DNA of 64,000 nucleotides, taken from assembly GCF_949628215.1 (NCBI RefSeq), contig NC_134279.1, positions 66,633,766 to 66,697,765 of the forward strand. Direction: 5' to 3'. Made by a program: the position numbers and the translations under genes. The stretch is from Phalacrocorax aristotelis (taxonomy: Eukaryota; Chordata; Aves; Suliformes; Phalacrocoracidae). Under the pieces are notes generated by a model. That model saw only the letters and a program-made list of their open reading frames with translations. It ran no database searches and was not told the DNA's origin. Of this stretch, positions 13,201 to 23,110 are shown piece by piece (position 1 is the stretch's first letter; each line of letters starts with the position of its first letter).

Positions 13201-16200
13201 AAACAGCCCCAAATTGTGCTGCCTCTAGCTCAGCAAAAAAGATAGAAGGAAGCCAAACTAGGAAATATGTGAGAAAGACCAGACACATTACTGAAAGGGA
13301 GGAGGAACAGGAGAAAAAAAGACCACAGTCCTTCAGTACTACAGGTTAAAAGAAGGGAGGAAATTACAGTTGTGGGGGTAAACTAGAGCATTGCTTTTAT
13401 TGTAAGCTGTACAGACAGTACAGGAAATAAAACAAATTAGCTTCCAAGTTGTTACTCATAGAAAAGCTTGTTTAGCTGGTTAATTTACTGTTTCCTCCTA
13501 AATTCTAAGAGTGTGATTTTTGGGGTGTTCAGGAAACAAGAAGTCAAAGACATTTTTCATTTCTTCCTCTTGCTTATCTGGCACTATCATTTTCAGTTGG
13601 TGAACACAGAACTTTAAAGACCAAAAAAGTGTATCCGAATGATGCCATGAACAGGCATCATGGCTTACACCACAATATCAGTCTTAACACAGGTAATAGT
13701 TACCCTGCTCCCCATTCAGATATAAACTTGATATTCTTATACAAAATATTCTTTTTTTTTTTTTTTAATGAAAACTGATCTGCATACCTGCTGTCAAGGT
13801 TTTTACAGTTCTGAACAAAGTCTTGAAGTGGAGATGATGAAAACAAAGCATTTAGTACGGGGCCAGCCACTTCTGGGCAATTTTCCACATCCAGTCGATG
13901 AAGCAATTCTAAAACATCCCCTTCAGTGAATTGTAACCAGGCCTGAAGCAGCTTCTTCTTGATTACCTCCTTAACAGCATCTAATAATACAGGAATTTCA
14001 ATGGTTTAAAATGTTAAAGGTCAAAAGGTAACAAGCTTTCAATACACTTTCACAAATCATTTTTCTATAGGCGGCTTTTTGGAAAGAAGTTATTATATAG
14101 TTGAACTTAATGTTACCTTAAAAAAGAAACCCAACAGTTAGACAAGAACTACCTATGGAGCACTACTACATTTTTGAGGCAATATATTTTCCCCCCAGAG
14201 GGAATTAAAAAAAACCCTCTATCCAAAAATTGTTACATCTAAAGACAACACCTCAACCCAGAAAATCTACAAACCATGAACTCTTGTAGAGCAAGGAAAT
14301 ATTCTGGGGAAGCATTGTTAGATACCTGCTCTGTTCCAGGCATTTTGGAATTGGCCACTTTTGGAGGCAGGATACTACTGCACAGACCTTTAGTTTGAAC
14401 TGCCACACAGTTCAAACTGGTGTTTGAACTGTTGCTAATTCAATTATTCAGCTGGATTATGAAATTTACATAAAGATACTTTAAGTTCCTCCTCCCCATT
14501 ACTGTTCTAGAAACTACTTGTTCATTGTGGCAGAGTACTATTAATCAAGGAGAAGAGTATTTATGGGAACATCTAGAATACATACATCATTAATACATAT
14601 ATACAGAATTAAGCGGGGAAGTAGAAATGCTAATAGTCTGATGGAAGTGAAAACATAACAACTAGGGAGCAATACAAGTAAGCTCTTAGGACCTTTTAGA
14701 AAACAATATCCAATATAATGGAAAAAATAAAGTACACACACACTGACAACACTCATCTTTTCTCTTATATGTGAATTATCATAAAGACAGCACCTATATA
14801 CAGTCAAGAGTTCAAAAAGAGCTGTAAAAAGGCCTTGAAAGAGCTAAACTAAGGTCCTAAGAATGAGAAACCTCTCCAAGAAGGTAAGAAGCATAAACTA
14901 GTAGAATGCAGTAGAATGAAAGAGAATGAAGAACTGACAGCTGAGCTGAATGCACCCTGAAAAGTAGAACTAAGCAGAGTCAGCATTGTGTGTTCTAGGT
15001 TTTAATTATGAACACTTGTTCTAAAGCCAATATGGAAAAATATCCAAAATTTCAACCTAGCAACCTTGAACAAGCAGGTTCCTCTCTTATTAGCTTGAAA
15101 GTTACTTAGATAAGCAAATTCAATAAAGATACACATATTCAAGGTTATAGAATTTACAATACAGATCAAAATGACTGAATACTTGTGGATGTATATATAA
15201 ATGCAGCCAAACTGGAACATGAGCCTCTTTTGCCCAGCAAAGAGTATATGATATCAATGACAGATTATTTTCCCTTGTGATTCCAGTTGTCAAGAAAAAG
15301 AGCAAGTTCTCAATATCTGGGATGAAGAATCACCCTAAGGAAGATACAGACACCAACAGAGAAAGTACCTGCTCTGTATCATAGAAGTTCTTTATGTTGA
15401 ACACCTCAATGTCACTGAAATTGAAAAGCTGTACCTTCTCAGTAAGGAAATAAAACAAATCCTTGTTCCTGACAAATGAAGATCACAGGAAAATATAGTG
15501 AAAGTATCTTTCCCCCCACCCCAGTTTTGAATGATTACTAAAACAGAAACACATTCACCTGAAGACAGAACAATTGTCTGTCAAGACCAAGTATTATTGA
15601 GGTGGGATGTGGGGGGTGGCAACCAGCAGACGAACAGCAGCTAGTTAGTGCAATTGTTTTCTGGAAGAGGGGACTGGAAAACCAAAGCAGCAGGCAGAAT
15701 TTCTTGTGCTTAAACGCCTCCTGGTACCTCATGACTCCCTTTGAGCTCCTCCTTATTGCCATCACAGATTCCACGTAAATCATCCCCAAAACATTAGAAA
15801 GTATTTTCTCTTAAACATTTGTATTAAGATGTCAAGAAAAATGATCTCTTACCAGATCTGTCATTAAGTCCTTGTTGTAACAATTTTACTCTCTGTGCTA
15901 TTGACAGAGCTCTCATGTGAACTTTTTCTGCCAAAACCTTAAAAAAATAAGACATTAAAATATATTTCTACAAATGGTAACAACTGTATTCGTTACCTAC
16001 CTGTGGGTTTAAACTCTCAGTTTTATCCATCCACAGAAACCATAAGCCAATAAAATCCTGTAACACCTATACCATCAGCACCGTACCAACACATTAACAA
16101 GCAGATTTTTGTTCATGGAAGAAAATGTAAAATAAAGAAAGAATAAAGTTAACAAATAGCTCAGAAGCTTGGCAGCTCTGCTTGAATGCAACACCTGGAT

Positions 16201-19200
16201 ATTAAAACTATTCTCTTTAAAGCTCCTAGATCAGCAAATACCTTCAATAAAATGACTAAAGTATCTACATTTCTTAAAGCCTACCAATACAGAGGTTCAG
16301 TTAAAAAATAGAAATTAATCTAAGTTAAGAAAGAACAGAAAATAGTTTTGCGTGAAAAAAACTGAATATTTTGTTTTAAGATCTTGTCTAAGATGCCTGC
16401 ACAAGAAAGATACATGGTAGCATACCTTCCTGCCCTTACCCCTACAAGTAAACATAAGTAATGGCTGATACTTCTCGAAATTGGAATACCAAAAATATGC
16501 CATTTTTCACTAGTATTGCTGTGATCCTAACTTTACTGAATTATAACAACACTTCTCTGTAATAACAGAGAAGGTTGCTTCACAAACATCACAAAATGCA
16601 TAGAAAGAAACCAAAAGATTGTACATATAATCCGTACTTCTATTGTCCAATTCTGAAAAGCTGAGTTCTATCACACAAGTAATTTCTATTAAGCACGTTC
16701 TGCAGACAAATTCAGGGGTTTTAACTTGATAACTTGTATTAAATCACTCCCCCTCAAAATTCTGGCAAGTGAAAATAAATTGTTTAATTGTTCTTAGTAT
16801 TTAATCCGTGAGACGGAGGAAAAAGACTTTAGAACTTTAAGTCAGTCTTTGAAATTAATATTAAAGTGGTCCAATTTACCTCATATGCCTGCTTCCTGAC
16901 AGCTTCTTTTACATCCATAGTGCGGCCTACAATTTTTGGCAAAGTCCTTGCTGATGGAGCAATACACGACAGCACTGCACGCCTCACTTCTGAATTTGAA
17001 TCATTTTCAAGCAGTGTACTGTAAACTGAAAGTAAAATAATCATAACAATATTTTCATAAGAGTTTGAAACATGGAAAACACTCAATAAATCAGCTGTTT
17101 TTAAAACCCTTCCTCTGTCCCTGCATAACACATACAAATGTAGGGAAGAGTTCAGGGTCACAACCCCAAGATTTTATGGCCGAGTTATGATCTCCAAAGA
17201 AATTCAACTATGAAAATAATATTTGCAATCCTAAGTAGGATCTTCAGTTAGTAACTCTGAAAACTGCTACTCTAGATCCCACCTATAAAAAAACATTTTG
17301 TCATTTTCTGGACAAAAAAATAAAAGTAAGAAATAAAGGAGCCAATGATTGGAAGCATTTAAGTCCTCTATTTACTGGCTATACATCCTCATTACCTTTG
17401 AAGTAGATCCTTAAGTTCTAGTATAAATGGAAAACTGCAATCTTCATCAAGCCTATCAAAACTCAAATAGTAAATCTCTCACATAATACTTTGTTATTCT
17501 TGACCCTTCTTCAAAGTTAAAAGCAACAAGGATTTAATCAGAGAATACTTGAATTCATCTTCTCGCTCTGTGAGACAATGATTGACTATGAGTTTTACGT
17601 GCTCCTAAACGAGCAACTTACAAGCAAAGACTTAGAAAATATAATTTCAAAGAAGGTTCCTTAACAACAAAACAACCTGAATTAATTAACTTACTCTCCT
17701 CACAAAAGACAGCATGTAAAGTCTAATCAGGACACGATTTATGTAACAGCTGTGCTAGTACAAACCTACAGTCTACCTTGAGCAATGGAAGTACAGGCTT
17801 AGTCAAGAATCATACCATACACAAAGCAAGCCGCAAACGGCACAAAAAGAGCATCAGGAAACCTGGAAGTGATCCATGAAAAAAAATGAGATTTGCAAGA
17901 AAAAAAGTAGCCCAGAAAACCATAGGTCAACAATGTCAGTAACCAGTTTGCCTCTCATGGGGCTGGAAGCTGTTATTTGAGACAAAATTATTTTTCTTAT
18001 CTCTACTCCTCTTGGGGTTTTTGTACAAATTCAATAGCACAAAAGGGTCCTTAGAGGGAAGAACTTAGTAAGCACATATTTTATCTCCACCCCAATTTGC
18101 AACACACCTTTACTCGCACCATCCTTCAGCTATGTTTAGTCCATAGAACAGCCTGAGCCCAATATGATTTCTTATCATTTAATCCCCAGTGAACCTCTCC
18201 TTCAAGCAGTTCTGTCTTTTCCCCTTGAACATACACAACTCTTGCACCTACTGCCTCCTCTGGCAACGAGCTCCACATTTTACAAATTATTACAAGAATA
18301 CCCTCTAAGAGTTGTTTACTCAATGCTTAAAAAAAGCTTTAAAATGTTTTAATGTAATGTAAATCAACAAATGCTTTTAAAGAAAAGAAAAGAAACACTA
18401 TTACTTACTATTAACAACAGGACAGTTTTCATCCTTAGGATCTTGAAGTCTCGACAGGGCCAAGACAGCTTGGATTCTCACATTCGAAAATTTATCTTGT
18501 AGTCTAATCAGCATAGCTTCATTAATTTTATCAAATAAGTCATCATCAATCTGGGCATTCTCTGGCATATTTCCCAAAATCTTATTAACAAGCTGACATG
18601 TTCGAAACCTAACTGCATGGCTGTTTGCATTGTGAGACTTAGGGAAAGAAAAAAAAAAACCGTTCTTATAATCACACTTTTCACATTTCCAACACAAGGC
18701 TATTAATATGCATGTGTATGTAGTTAACATTCTATACAGTACACGAAACATGCACTTATGTATTTCAAAAGCTTTTCCTACCTAAGTTTATTTTGAATAA
18801 GAGTCACATAACTAGAAAACGATTATGCCAGTACCTGCGGCACTTCACATAACTTGCAGTGTGCCTTCACAAAGGAAGGAACATGCTTACCATTCAATAT
18901 CAGCTACAGTACATTAGCTAACTTACCCGTCCCCATAACACATTAGAAAGAAAAAGAAGTTAGCAATGACGACTAGTGATCTTGGCCTGATTAATAGTTT
19001 TTCTATGTCAAAACACTAGTTTAAGAAAATGTAATTCTGCTGTCTTTTCATGCTGTTGAAACTGTTGATCATCTTTCTACGTAACACTCGCAATAAGCAG
19101 AAAGGATTAATACATATGCCAACCATACTTGTATGAACGATCTTTTAATATTTTTACTTATCAAAGAAACACTATAAATCCATTTCCACAATTCCACACC

Positions 19201-20158
19201 TAACACTTATAAATGCACCTATAGTAAAGCCTATAATGACAGCTGACAGCCAAAAATGAAAACAGTTCATATTTTCTTACAGGCCTAACTTCTGAATCCA
19301 ATTGTTGGGCTATTGGGGGGTGGGGGTGGGGGAGGGGTGCGTGTCAGTGCGGGTGTTAGCCAAAAAGCACTAGCTTTGCTTTCACTTTTTAAGTTCTAGT
19401 TTGCAGGTATCATCTTGAGCACCAGCAAGTTTTGCCCACTGCATGAAGTTTCCATTTGTTACGTTAAAGATTTAGTAAGTGTTACTGTACCTCAAGCAGA
19501 AAGTTAAACACGTAATTCAGAAGTGAATTATCTTCTTCACCCTCTTCACTACCATCTTCTTTCTCCATTTGATAAAAGGAAATAACAAATTTAGCCACAA
19601 AATTGATCACTTGTTCCACTGCTGGTTCCCGTCTATAGATTATCATGGCATACTTAAGGAAATGAATGAATTTTTCATGAAAATCTTCCTTATCTTCCAA
19701 CTAAAAATAAAATAAAAATCAAACCACAAAAAATTATAACTACCCGGTTCATCTTTCAGAAGCAATACCACAGAAAAATAAAATAAGTTGTTTTAAAATT
19801 GACAGCTTCTATTTAAATTTTTAAAGTGCTAAAGCCAGCAGTAGGGCACACCAGCTGCCGTGCATTCTTCACTGAATATTTTGCTTTAACTCCAGAGCAG
19901 GCATGCCTTGACCGCTGGACTCCATCCTGGCGTTTGCACTTACCTGCTCAATGCTCGTTTTAGGGGCGAGAATGCCGAAGAGGCCTTGCGGGCCTCGCTC
20001 CCGCCTCAGCCGGGCGGGTCCCGACTCCCCCCCGAGAGCGGGCGTACCTCGCTGTAAGTGCTCTTCAAACCCACAATGAGCTTCGCGTGGTTCTGGTGAG
20101 GCTTCTGCGCCAGCTGAAAGGCGTCTTTGATTTGCAGAACCTTCTTTTTCGCTCCCAT
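1055..20158 (-). CDS. NCAPG: NCAPG, condensin complex subunit 3 (Cap-G), 15 coding exons, 3' end off the window
   Basis: NCAPG is the HEAT-repeat kleisin-binding subunit of condensin I. It acts with SMC2, SMC4, NCAPD2 and NCAPH in mitotic chromosome compaction. Fifteen minus-strand exons join in phase to about 769 codons (the human protein is about 1,015 residues as I recall it). Diagnostic stretches are MGAKKKVLQIKDAF at the N terminus, MPENAQIDDDLFDKINEAML, NVRIQAVLALSRLQDPKD, YEERL-free HEAT helices such as VRRAVLSCIAPSARTLPK, ENLMTKEFIGQQL, and VLLWYNPVTEEDVRLRHCLG. CDS segments run from 20158-20048 to 1236-1055. The last visible exon ends in phase 2, so the C-terminal quarter and the stop lie left of position 1. 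No in-frame stop or frame break is seen, so the gene looks intact. The nearest neighbour is FAM184B, divergently transcribed about 9 kb away. Confidence 0.96.
1563..1799 (-). CDS. NCAPG: NCAPG coding exon 14 (residues 631-709)
   Basis: The acceptor ATCTAG precedes GTTTTACAAATAG and the donor is GAG|GTAAGA. It encodes VLQIDNIKVKLSALKAIFDQ and LMLFGIEPFKSRKG, then a low-complexity acidic linker (EDCEEESETVEEEED), then LLQLLSGFLDSE. The linker is where Cap-G proteins vary most. The exon is 237 bp, phase 0 to 0. Confidence 0.94.
3351..3470 (-). CDS. NCAPG: NCAPG coding exon 13 (residues 591-630)
   Basis: The acceptor TTTCCAG precedes ATACTTCCTGG and the donor is CAG|GTAAAA. It encodes ILPGITNVHPAVRNMAVLCL, GCCALQNKEFARRHLALLLQ, the conserved HEAT helix with VRN and LGCC. 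The exon is 120 bp, phase 0 to 0. Confidence 0.95.
4400..4890 (-). repeat. Ancient L3/CR1-like LINE fragment (antisense in the window)
   Basis: The plus strand reads like the reverse complement of the 3' part of the amniote L3/CR1 ORF2. A segment near 4,515 (CCTGCGACAATGAATTCCACAG) is followed by one near 4,670-4,760 (TCTCTTCTCCAGG ... CTGCCCTTCTCTTGACCA) and one near 4,800-4,830 (CACAGAGTATTCAGCTGTGG). These follow the order of the C-terminal reverse transcriptase region in antisense. The fragment is strongly diverged and non-coding. Its edges are approximate, and it lies in the NCAPG intron between exons 12 and 13. Confidence 0.6.
5626..5736 (-). CDS. NCAPG: NCAPG coding exon 12 (residues 554-590)
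   Basis: The acceptor CTTGAAG precedes AATGATCCTG and has a T-rich tract upstream. The donor is CTG|GTATGT. It encodes NDPETLLKCLMMCYELLKIM and GPTINELIESL. The exon is 111 bp, phase 0 to 0. Confidence 0.94.
6147..6326 (-). CDS. NCAPG: NCAPG coding exon 11 (residues 494-553)
   Basis: The acceptor TTTCAG precedes TTGGCTGAAAC. It encodes AETKVKLFEAKAALEECIDL, QDFNKASVLKEKITELEHIK and ends EIKEVHVEK, a charged coiled-coil-like insert of Cap-G. The only in-phase donor is AAG|GTCTCT, a poor match to GTRAGT, but it joins exactly to the next conserved residues. The exon is 180 bp, phase 0 to 0. Confidence 0.93.
6481..6570 (-). CDS. NCAPG: NCAPG coding exon 10 (residues 464-493)
   Basis: The acceptor ACAATAG precedes ATTGCAGAA and the donor is AAG|GTAAGC. 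It encodes IAEIISEVHEPIVAV and DVAEIRKRELK, entering the helical segment rich in Lys and Glu. The exon is 90 bp, phase 0 to 0. Confidence 0.93.
7754..7771 (+). other. G-run with quadruplex potential
   Basis: The run is G7, T, G6, A, G3 after a tract of ten A residues, inside an NCAPG intron. The long runs could supply four G-tracts. The plus strand is the template strand for NCAPG. Confidence 0.45.
7914..8037 (-). CDS. NCAPG: NCAPG coding exon 9 (residues 422-463)
   Basis: The acceptor AATGCAG precedes AAAGCATCTG and the donor is ACT|GTAAGT. It encodes KHLLVTLQKILTLPTTSTAF and ISLLTERLLTIVQDDDRR. The exon is 124 bp and returns to phase 0. Confidence 0.94.
8987..9127 (-). CDS. NCAPG: NCAPG coding exon 8 (residues 375-421)
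   Basis: The acceptor GATTCAG precedes TTACTTTAAA and the donor is GGAAG|GTAAAC. It encodes YFKNIPVLSEEQREDFTCFE and NLMTKEFIGQQLIHIIGCMD, then TTEEGG. The exon is 141 bp, phase 2 to 2. Confidence 0.95.
11324..11473 (-). CDS. NCAPG: NCAPG coding exon 7 (residues 325-374)
   Basis: The acceptor TGTTTAG precedes AAAACTGATG and the donor is TTAAG|GTATAT. It encodes KLMQLEDLTAENVLYWRCL and CEYLKSKGEEGEDLLEQMLP, matching the Cap-G segment with the LYW and CEYLKSKG signatures. The exon is 150 bp, phase 2 to 2. Confidence 0.95.
13788..13980 (-). CDS. NCAPG: NCAPG coding exon 6 (residues 261-324)
   Basis: The acceptor TTATTAG precedes ATGCTGTTAAGG and the donor is AGCAG|GTATGC. It encodes DAVKEVIKKKLLQAWLQF, then LELLHRLDVENCPEVAGPVL and LNALFSSSPLQDFVQNCKNL. 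The exon is 193 bp and ends in phase 2. Confidence 0.95.
15853..15937 (-). CDS. NCAPG: NCAPG coding exon 5 (residues 233-260)
   Basis: The acceptor TTTAAG precedes GTTTTGGCAG and the donor is CTG|GTAAGA. It encodes VLAEKVHMRALSIAQRVKLL and QQGLNDRS. The exon is 85 bp and ends in phase 1. It is shorter than any open frame a simple ORF scan would keep, but it fits exactly between exons 4 and 6. Confidence 0.93.
16880..17025 (-). CDS. NCAPG: NCAPG coding exon 4 (residues 184-232)
   Basis: The acceptor TTTCAG precedes TTTACAGTACAC and the donor is GAG|GTAAAT. It encodes YSTLLENDSNSEVRRAVLSC, then a proline-containing turn and RTMDVKEAVRKQAYE. The exon is 146 bp and restores phase 0. Confidence 0.95.
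18409..18637 (-). CDS. NCAPG: NCAPG coding exon 3 (residues 108-183, split codon 184)
   Basis: The acceptor CCTAAG precedes TCTCACAAT and the donor is AATA|GTAAGT. It encodes SHNANSHAVRFRTC, NMPENAQIDDDLFDKINEAM and NVRIQAVLALSRLQDPKD, the most conserved HEAT segment of Cap-G. The exon is 229 bp and ends in phase 1. Confidence 0.95.
19315..19337 (+). other. Canonical four-run G-quadruplex motif
   Basis: The order is G6, T, G5, T, G5, A, G4, that is, four long G runs with single-base loops. It lies in the NCAPG intron between exons 2 and 3, about 155 bp from exon 2, on the strand used as template for NCAPG. Single-base loops favour a very stable parallel fold. Confidence 0.7.
19491..19700 (-). 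CDS. NCAPG: NCAPG coding exon 2 (residues 38-107)
   Basis: The acceptor TTTTTAG precedes TTGGAAGAT and the donor is GAG|GTACAG. It encodes LEDKEDFHEKFIHFLKYAM and an acidic loop (KEDGSEEGEED) before LLNYVFNFLLE, the first HEAT-like helices. The exon is 210 bp, phase 0 to 0. Confidence 0.95.
20048..20158 (-). CDS. NCAPG: NCAPG coding exon 1 (residues 1-37)
   Basis: The start ATG lies at 20158-20156 in a good initiation context (GCAGCC before, G after). The product begins MGAKKKVLQIKDAFQLAQKP, very close to the start of vertebrate Cap-G. The exon ends ACAGCGAG before a GTACGC donor, in phase 0. Confidence 0.95.
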
Positions 20159-20387
20159 GGCTGCGGAGAAAGTGGGCGGTCACCTCACGGCCCCCTCCCA
20201 CGGTCTCCCGCGGCTCGGGGCCGCCGCTGTTCCCGCTCCTGGCTCGGCGGCAGTGAGGCCGCTCCTAACGGCGGAGGGAGTGCCCAGCCGCCGGCGGACC
20301 GTTCCAGGCGCGGGGACACCGGAGGAGAACACCCCCACTCGCCGCCGCGCGCGCACCGCTAACGGCCACAGCGCCCGCGCCCCCAGC

Positions 20388-20404
20388 TTCAAATTCGGCG
20401 CGAA
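20388..20404 (-). promoter_or_regulatory. E2F/CDE-like site next to a CHR element in the NCAPG promoter
   Basis: On the minus strand the sequence is TTCGCGCC, then GAA, then TTTGAA. TTTGAA is the CHR hexamer, and the preceding CG-rich E2F/CDE-like site is about 4 bp away, the spacing known for cyclin A and other G2/M promoters bound by DREAM and MMB-FOXM1. It lies about 230 bp upstream of the ATG. NCAPG is known to peak in G2/M, so the site fits its expected control. Binding is inferred from motif and spacing only. Confidence 0.65.
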
Positions 20405-22729
20405 CACCGCCCCCCATCTCGCGAGAAAGCCGGTGGGCGGGAGAGGGCGGGGGTTGCGCGTGCCCGCCGCCGCGCGCTGGGGGCGGGGCCGGGGCCGGGG
20501 CCGAGCGGCCCTTAGCCGGGCGCGCGCGCGGACAGCGCGGCGTCGCCATCTTCCCGTGGGGTGGGAGCGGCGGTTTCGATGCCCGCTGGGCGCCGGCCCC
20601 GCCACCGCTGAGGAGGGATTCCCGGAATGGCTGTCGGCGCGAAGGGGTTGCGACAGACTGGCACGCCCGGGTACTGCGTCCAGCCGCTCTCCCGAAGTCC
20701 TGCCCGGACGCGATCATGTGTAAAGATGAGCGTAGCGGCATTTTGTAAACGGGAGCGATTGGGGTGGCAAACCAAGAAAGCTCAGCCTGCGTCTAAAAGT
20801 AATCGGAGCCCTTTGGAGAATCATCCAATGAAACAAAAAAAATCTACAGCGAGATACATTGGCCTATTTTAAAGTTACCTTTTTGTTTAAAGACTTAGGT
20901 AATAAAGGGTATCAAGTTCACTAGGTAACCGGTTAAGTAGCAGCTTACTTAGTTCCCTGGGTGAACTATCTAAGCTGAATCCAACCAACGGGCTGTGTGT
21001 TTCTTACTGAAACATCTTTCCGTTTTGCATTAGCTGTAAGGAGGGGCTGAAAAGGTGGATGGTGCGGGTAACTGACTCGTTGGAATGCACACTCGTGTTT
21101 CGCCCAGACCGAATCTTTCACTAGTGGAAATTTCCCCAAAATTTTCAATCATTTGTTGTGAACCTAATGTTTTCCCCAAAATCCTTACCTTGATAATAGT
21201 AATAAATTCTGTATCTCATTAAAAACAGGAAAGATAACTGAGCTCAAACTCGAGAGGCATGTTACAGGTTACAGAACTTACTGTGAGACAGGGACAGATA
21301 ATTTAATGAGAAGCAAGGCAGGGGAGTGATTAGCTATGGGGAAACAATCTGAGCATGTATTACAGGGTTCTGGACAGCATTCAGAAATGTTAACAGTAGT
21401 AGTTAACTGTAGACACTAGGAACTTAAGCTATTTGACATCTGTTTGTTTTTGGGCTCTAAAGAAAGTGTCTACCTCAAGCGATGATAGTTATCTAGTAAG
21501 AACAGATGACATACCATCAAATGACAGTAGGTAAAATAGGCAAGACCCATCCTGAGAAGGGTTATTTTTTGGCTAAGAAAAAAACACCTAACAAATAAAA
21601 CAGATAAGCACTAGGGGTCAGTCTTGTTCCAGATCTGAATATTCTGAGTGTTGCAGTAACAGATTTTTATCAACAAAATAATGGAATTATTTTCTCTTTA
21701 CAATTGTGTCAAGGATTATGGGGTGTATATGAGCTGTATGTGGAGAATGGAGAGCAGCTGCAAGAAAAAATCTATAGATAAAAATAAATTTGTGACAGAG
21801 AGGGTTTTTTTCCCCAATGTGTTGCATTACCATACATTTGTGTATGTGTAAAACAGATACCTGATTTTAAAGGTATTTTGTATTAACTTTTAAAATGTAT
21901 GGATCTGGCCTAATCCCCTTCTGCTCCTAGAGAGCTGGAAATGGATTCTATATACACAAGTACAATAGTAACATAGAATCACATATATTAACTTTTTCCT
22001 AAAAGTTTTTATTCTATTTTGGAGAAACAGTCACTCTACAAAAACATTATAATCAGCCACAAATCCTCAATGAGTTGGGTGGGTTTTTTGGGAGGTTATA
22101 TTTCTAGGGAAATACAATGTGTAACCATCTTTCTATTTAACATTTTTACTGGAAAATTAACTTAATTAGCTTTTTTCCGCTATAGGAAAAGACAACTATC
22201 AAAACAGGAAAAGGGGATGTGGAGAAAAGGATGGAAACAGGAAGAGAAGAACAGGTAAAACTCTGTGATTCTTGTGGCTTTAAAAACCCAGGACTTTTAT
22301 TTTAAGTGAAACTAATAACGCAAACTTAAATATTTTTGATTCACGTATGTTTGGTAGCCCATTTGTGCCTACCTGCATCTCAGATCTACAGATGAGGATT
22401 TTCCCTGGTGAATACCTTGTAGTCCCTTATGATGGATTTCAACCAGGATGTAAGATTTACTACTTCTAGTCTGCTTTAAATATTTCTGCTAGGCTCTGTG
22501 TTTCTAGATAAGAGTAGAAGTCAGGCTTCTGTTATGACAAATTGATGTCCAACCCAGTTAGACATACTGACTTTCAAGGTGGATATGCTACAGGAATCCA
22601 GATTCCCAATATCATAATTGGTATTTCATGTGTAGGTATGTAACATGCTGAAGTAGGATCACAAATGTTGGCCATTTAGACTCTCCTCTGCATAAAATGT
22701 AACAGTCTCCCTGTGATACCAGGTGGTTT

Positions 22730-23110
22730 TGTGTTGTTTAACTAACACAGGTGTTTGCTGTCAGAGTTTTCACAGGTTAGGTTTCAGGGCCTTGACTGCA
22801 TTACTAAACCTTAATGGCCCCTGACCAGCCTCACCTGGGCCCTCCAGCCACACCCTTTACCCATGGGCCCAGGAACCCCATTTCAGCTCAGCCTTCAGCC
22901 CTTTGCTGAGCTGACTTTTAGGGCTCAGTGAGGGCCAGCTGCTTCCTGAAGGATGGATACAGTGACTGATCAGGGGGACAAGGGCCTCACCAGCAGTACA
23001 GGCCCAGAGTTTGTGGCCAGTGGGTTCTACCTGAAAAGGAAAGGAGTGGTGAAACTCAGAACCTTGGATGGTGCTCCAGGCTCTGGAGGGAAGTGTGCTC
23101 TAATAATTCA
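22730..23110. repeat. GC-rich block, possibly an old interspersed repeat
   Basis: The stretch is clearly richer in G and C than its flanks. It has blocks such as GGCCCCTGACCAGCCTCACC and GCTCAGTGAGGGCCAGCTGC but no open frame of note. Its composition and sharp edges suggest an inserted element, possibly LTR-derived, but I cannot assign a family. Confidence 0.3.

Larger units (their letters stand above)
9128..15852. other. Long NCAPG introns around exons 6 and 7
   Basis: Outside exons 6 (13788-13980) and 7 (11324-11473) this stretch is plain AT-rich intron. Low-complexity AC-rich tracts occur near 9,179-9,230, and T runs near 13,751-13,767 lie close to the exon 6 donor. Open frames here, such as a 112-codon one at 12,874-13,212, show no splice context or family resemblance. 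Confidence 0.6.
19960..20730 (-). promoter_or_regulatory. CpG island and promoter region of NCAPG
   Basis: GC content and CpG density rise sharply against AT-rich flanks. The island covers NCAPG exon 1 and about 570 bp upstream of its ATG. It holds Sp1-type GGGGCGGGGC boxes and a four-run G-rich motif at 20479-20500. Several long overlapping open frames on both strands (up to 198 codons) are explained by base composition. I see no TATA box in a convincing place. Such islands are often bidirectional, but no divergent coding exon is evident nearby. Confidence 0.8.

Noticed and set aside
20127..20723. A 198-codon plus-strand ORF and three overlapping minus-strand ORFs of 87-158 codons
   Set aside because: They lie in the NCAPG CpG island, are Arg/Ala/Pro/Gly-rich in several frames at once, and have no family resemblance. 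Low stop-codon density in GC-rich DNA explains them.
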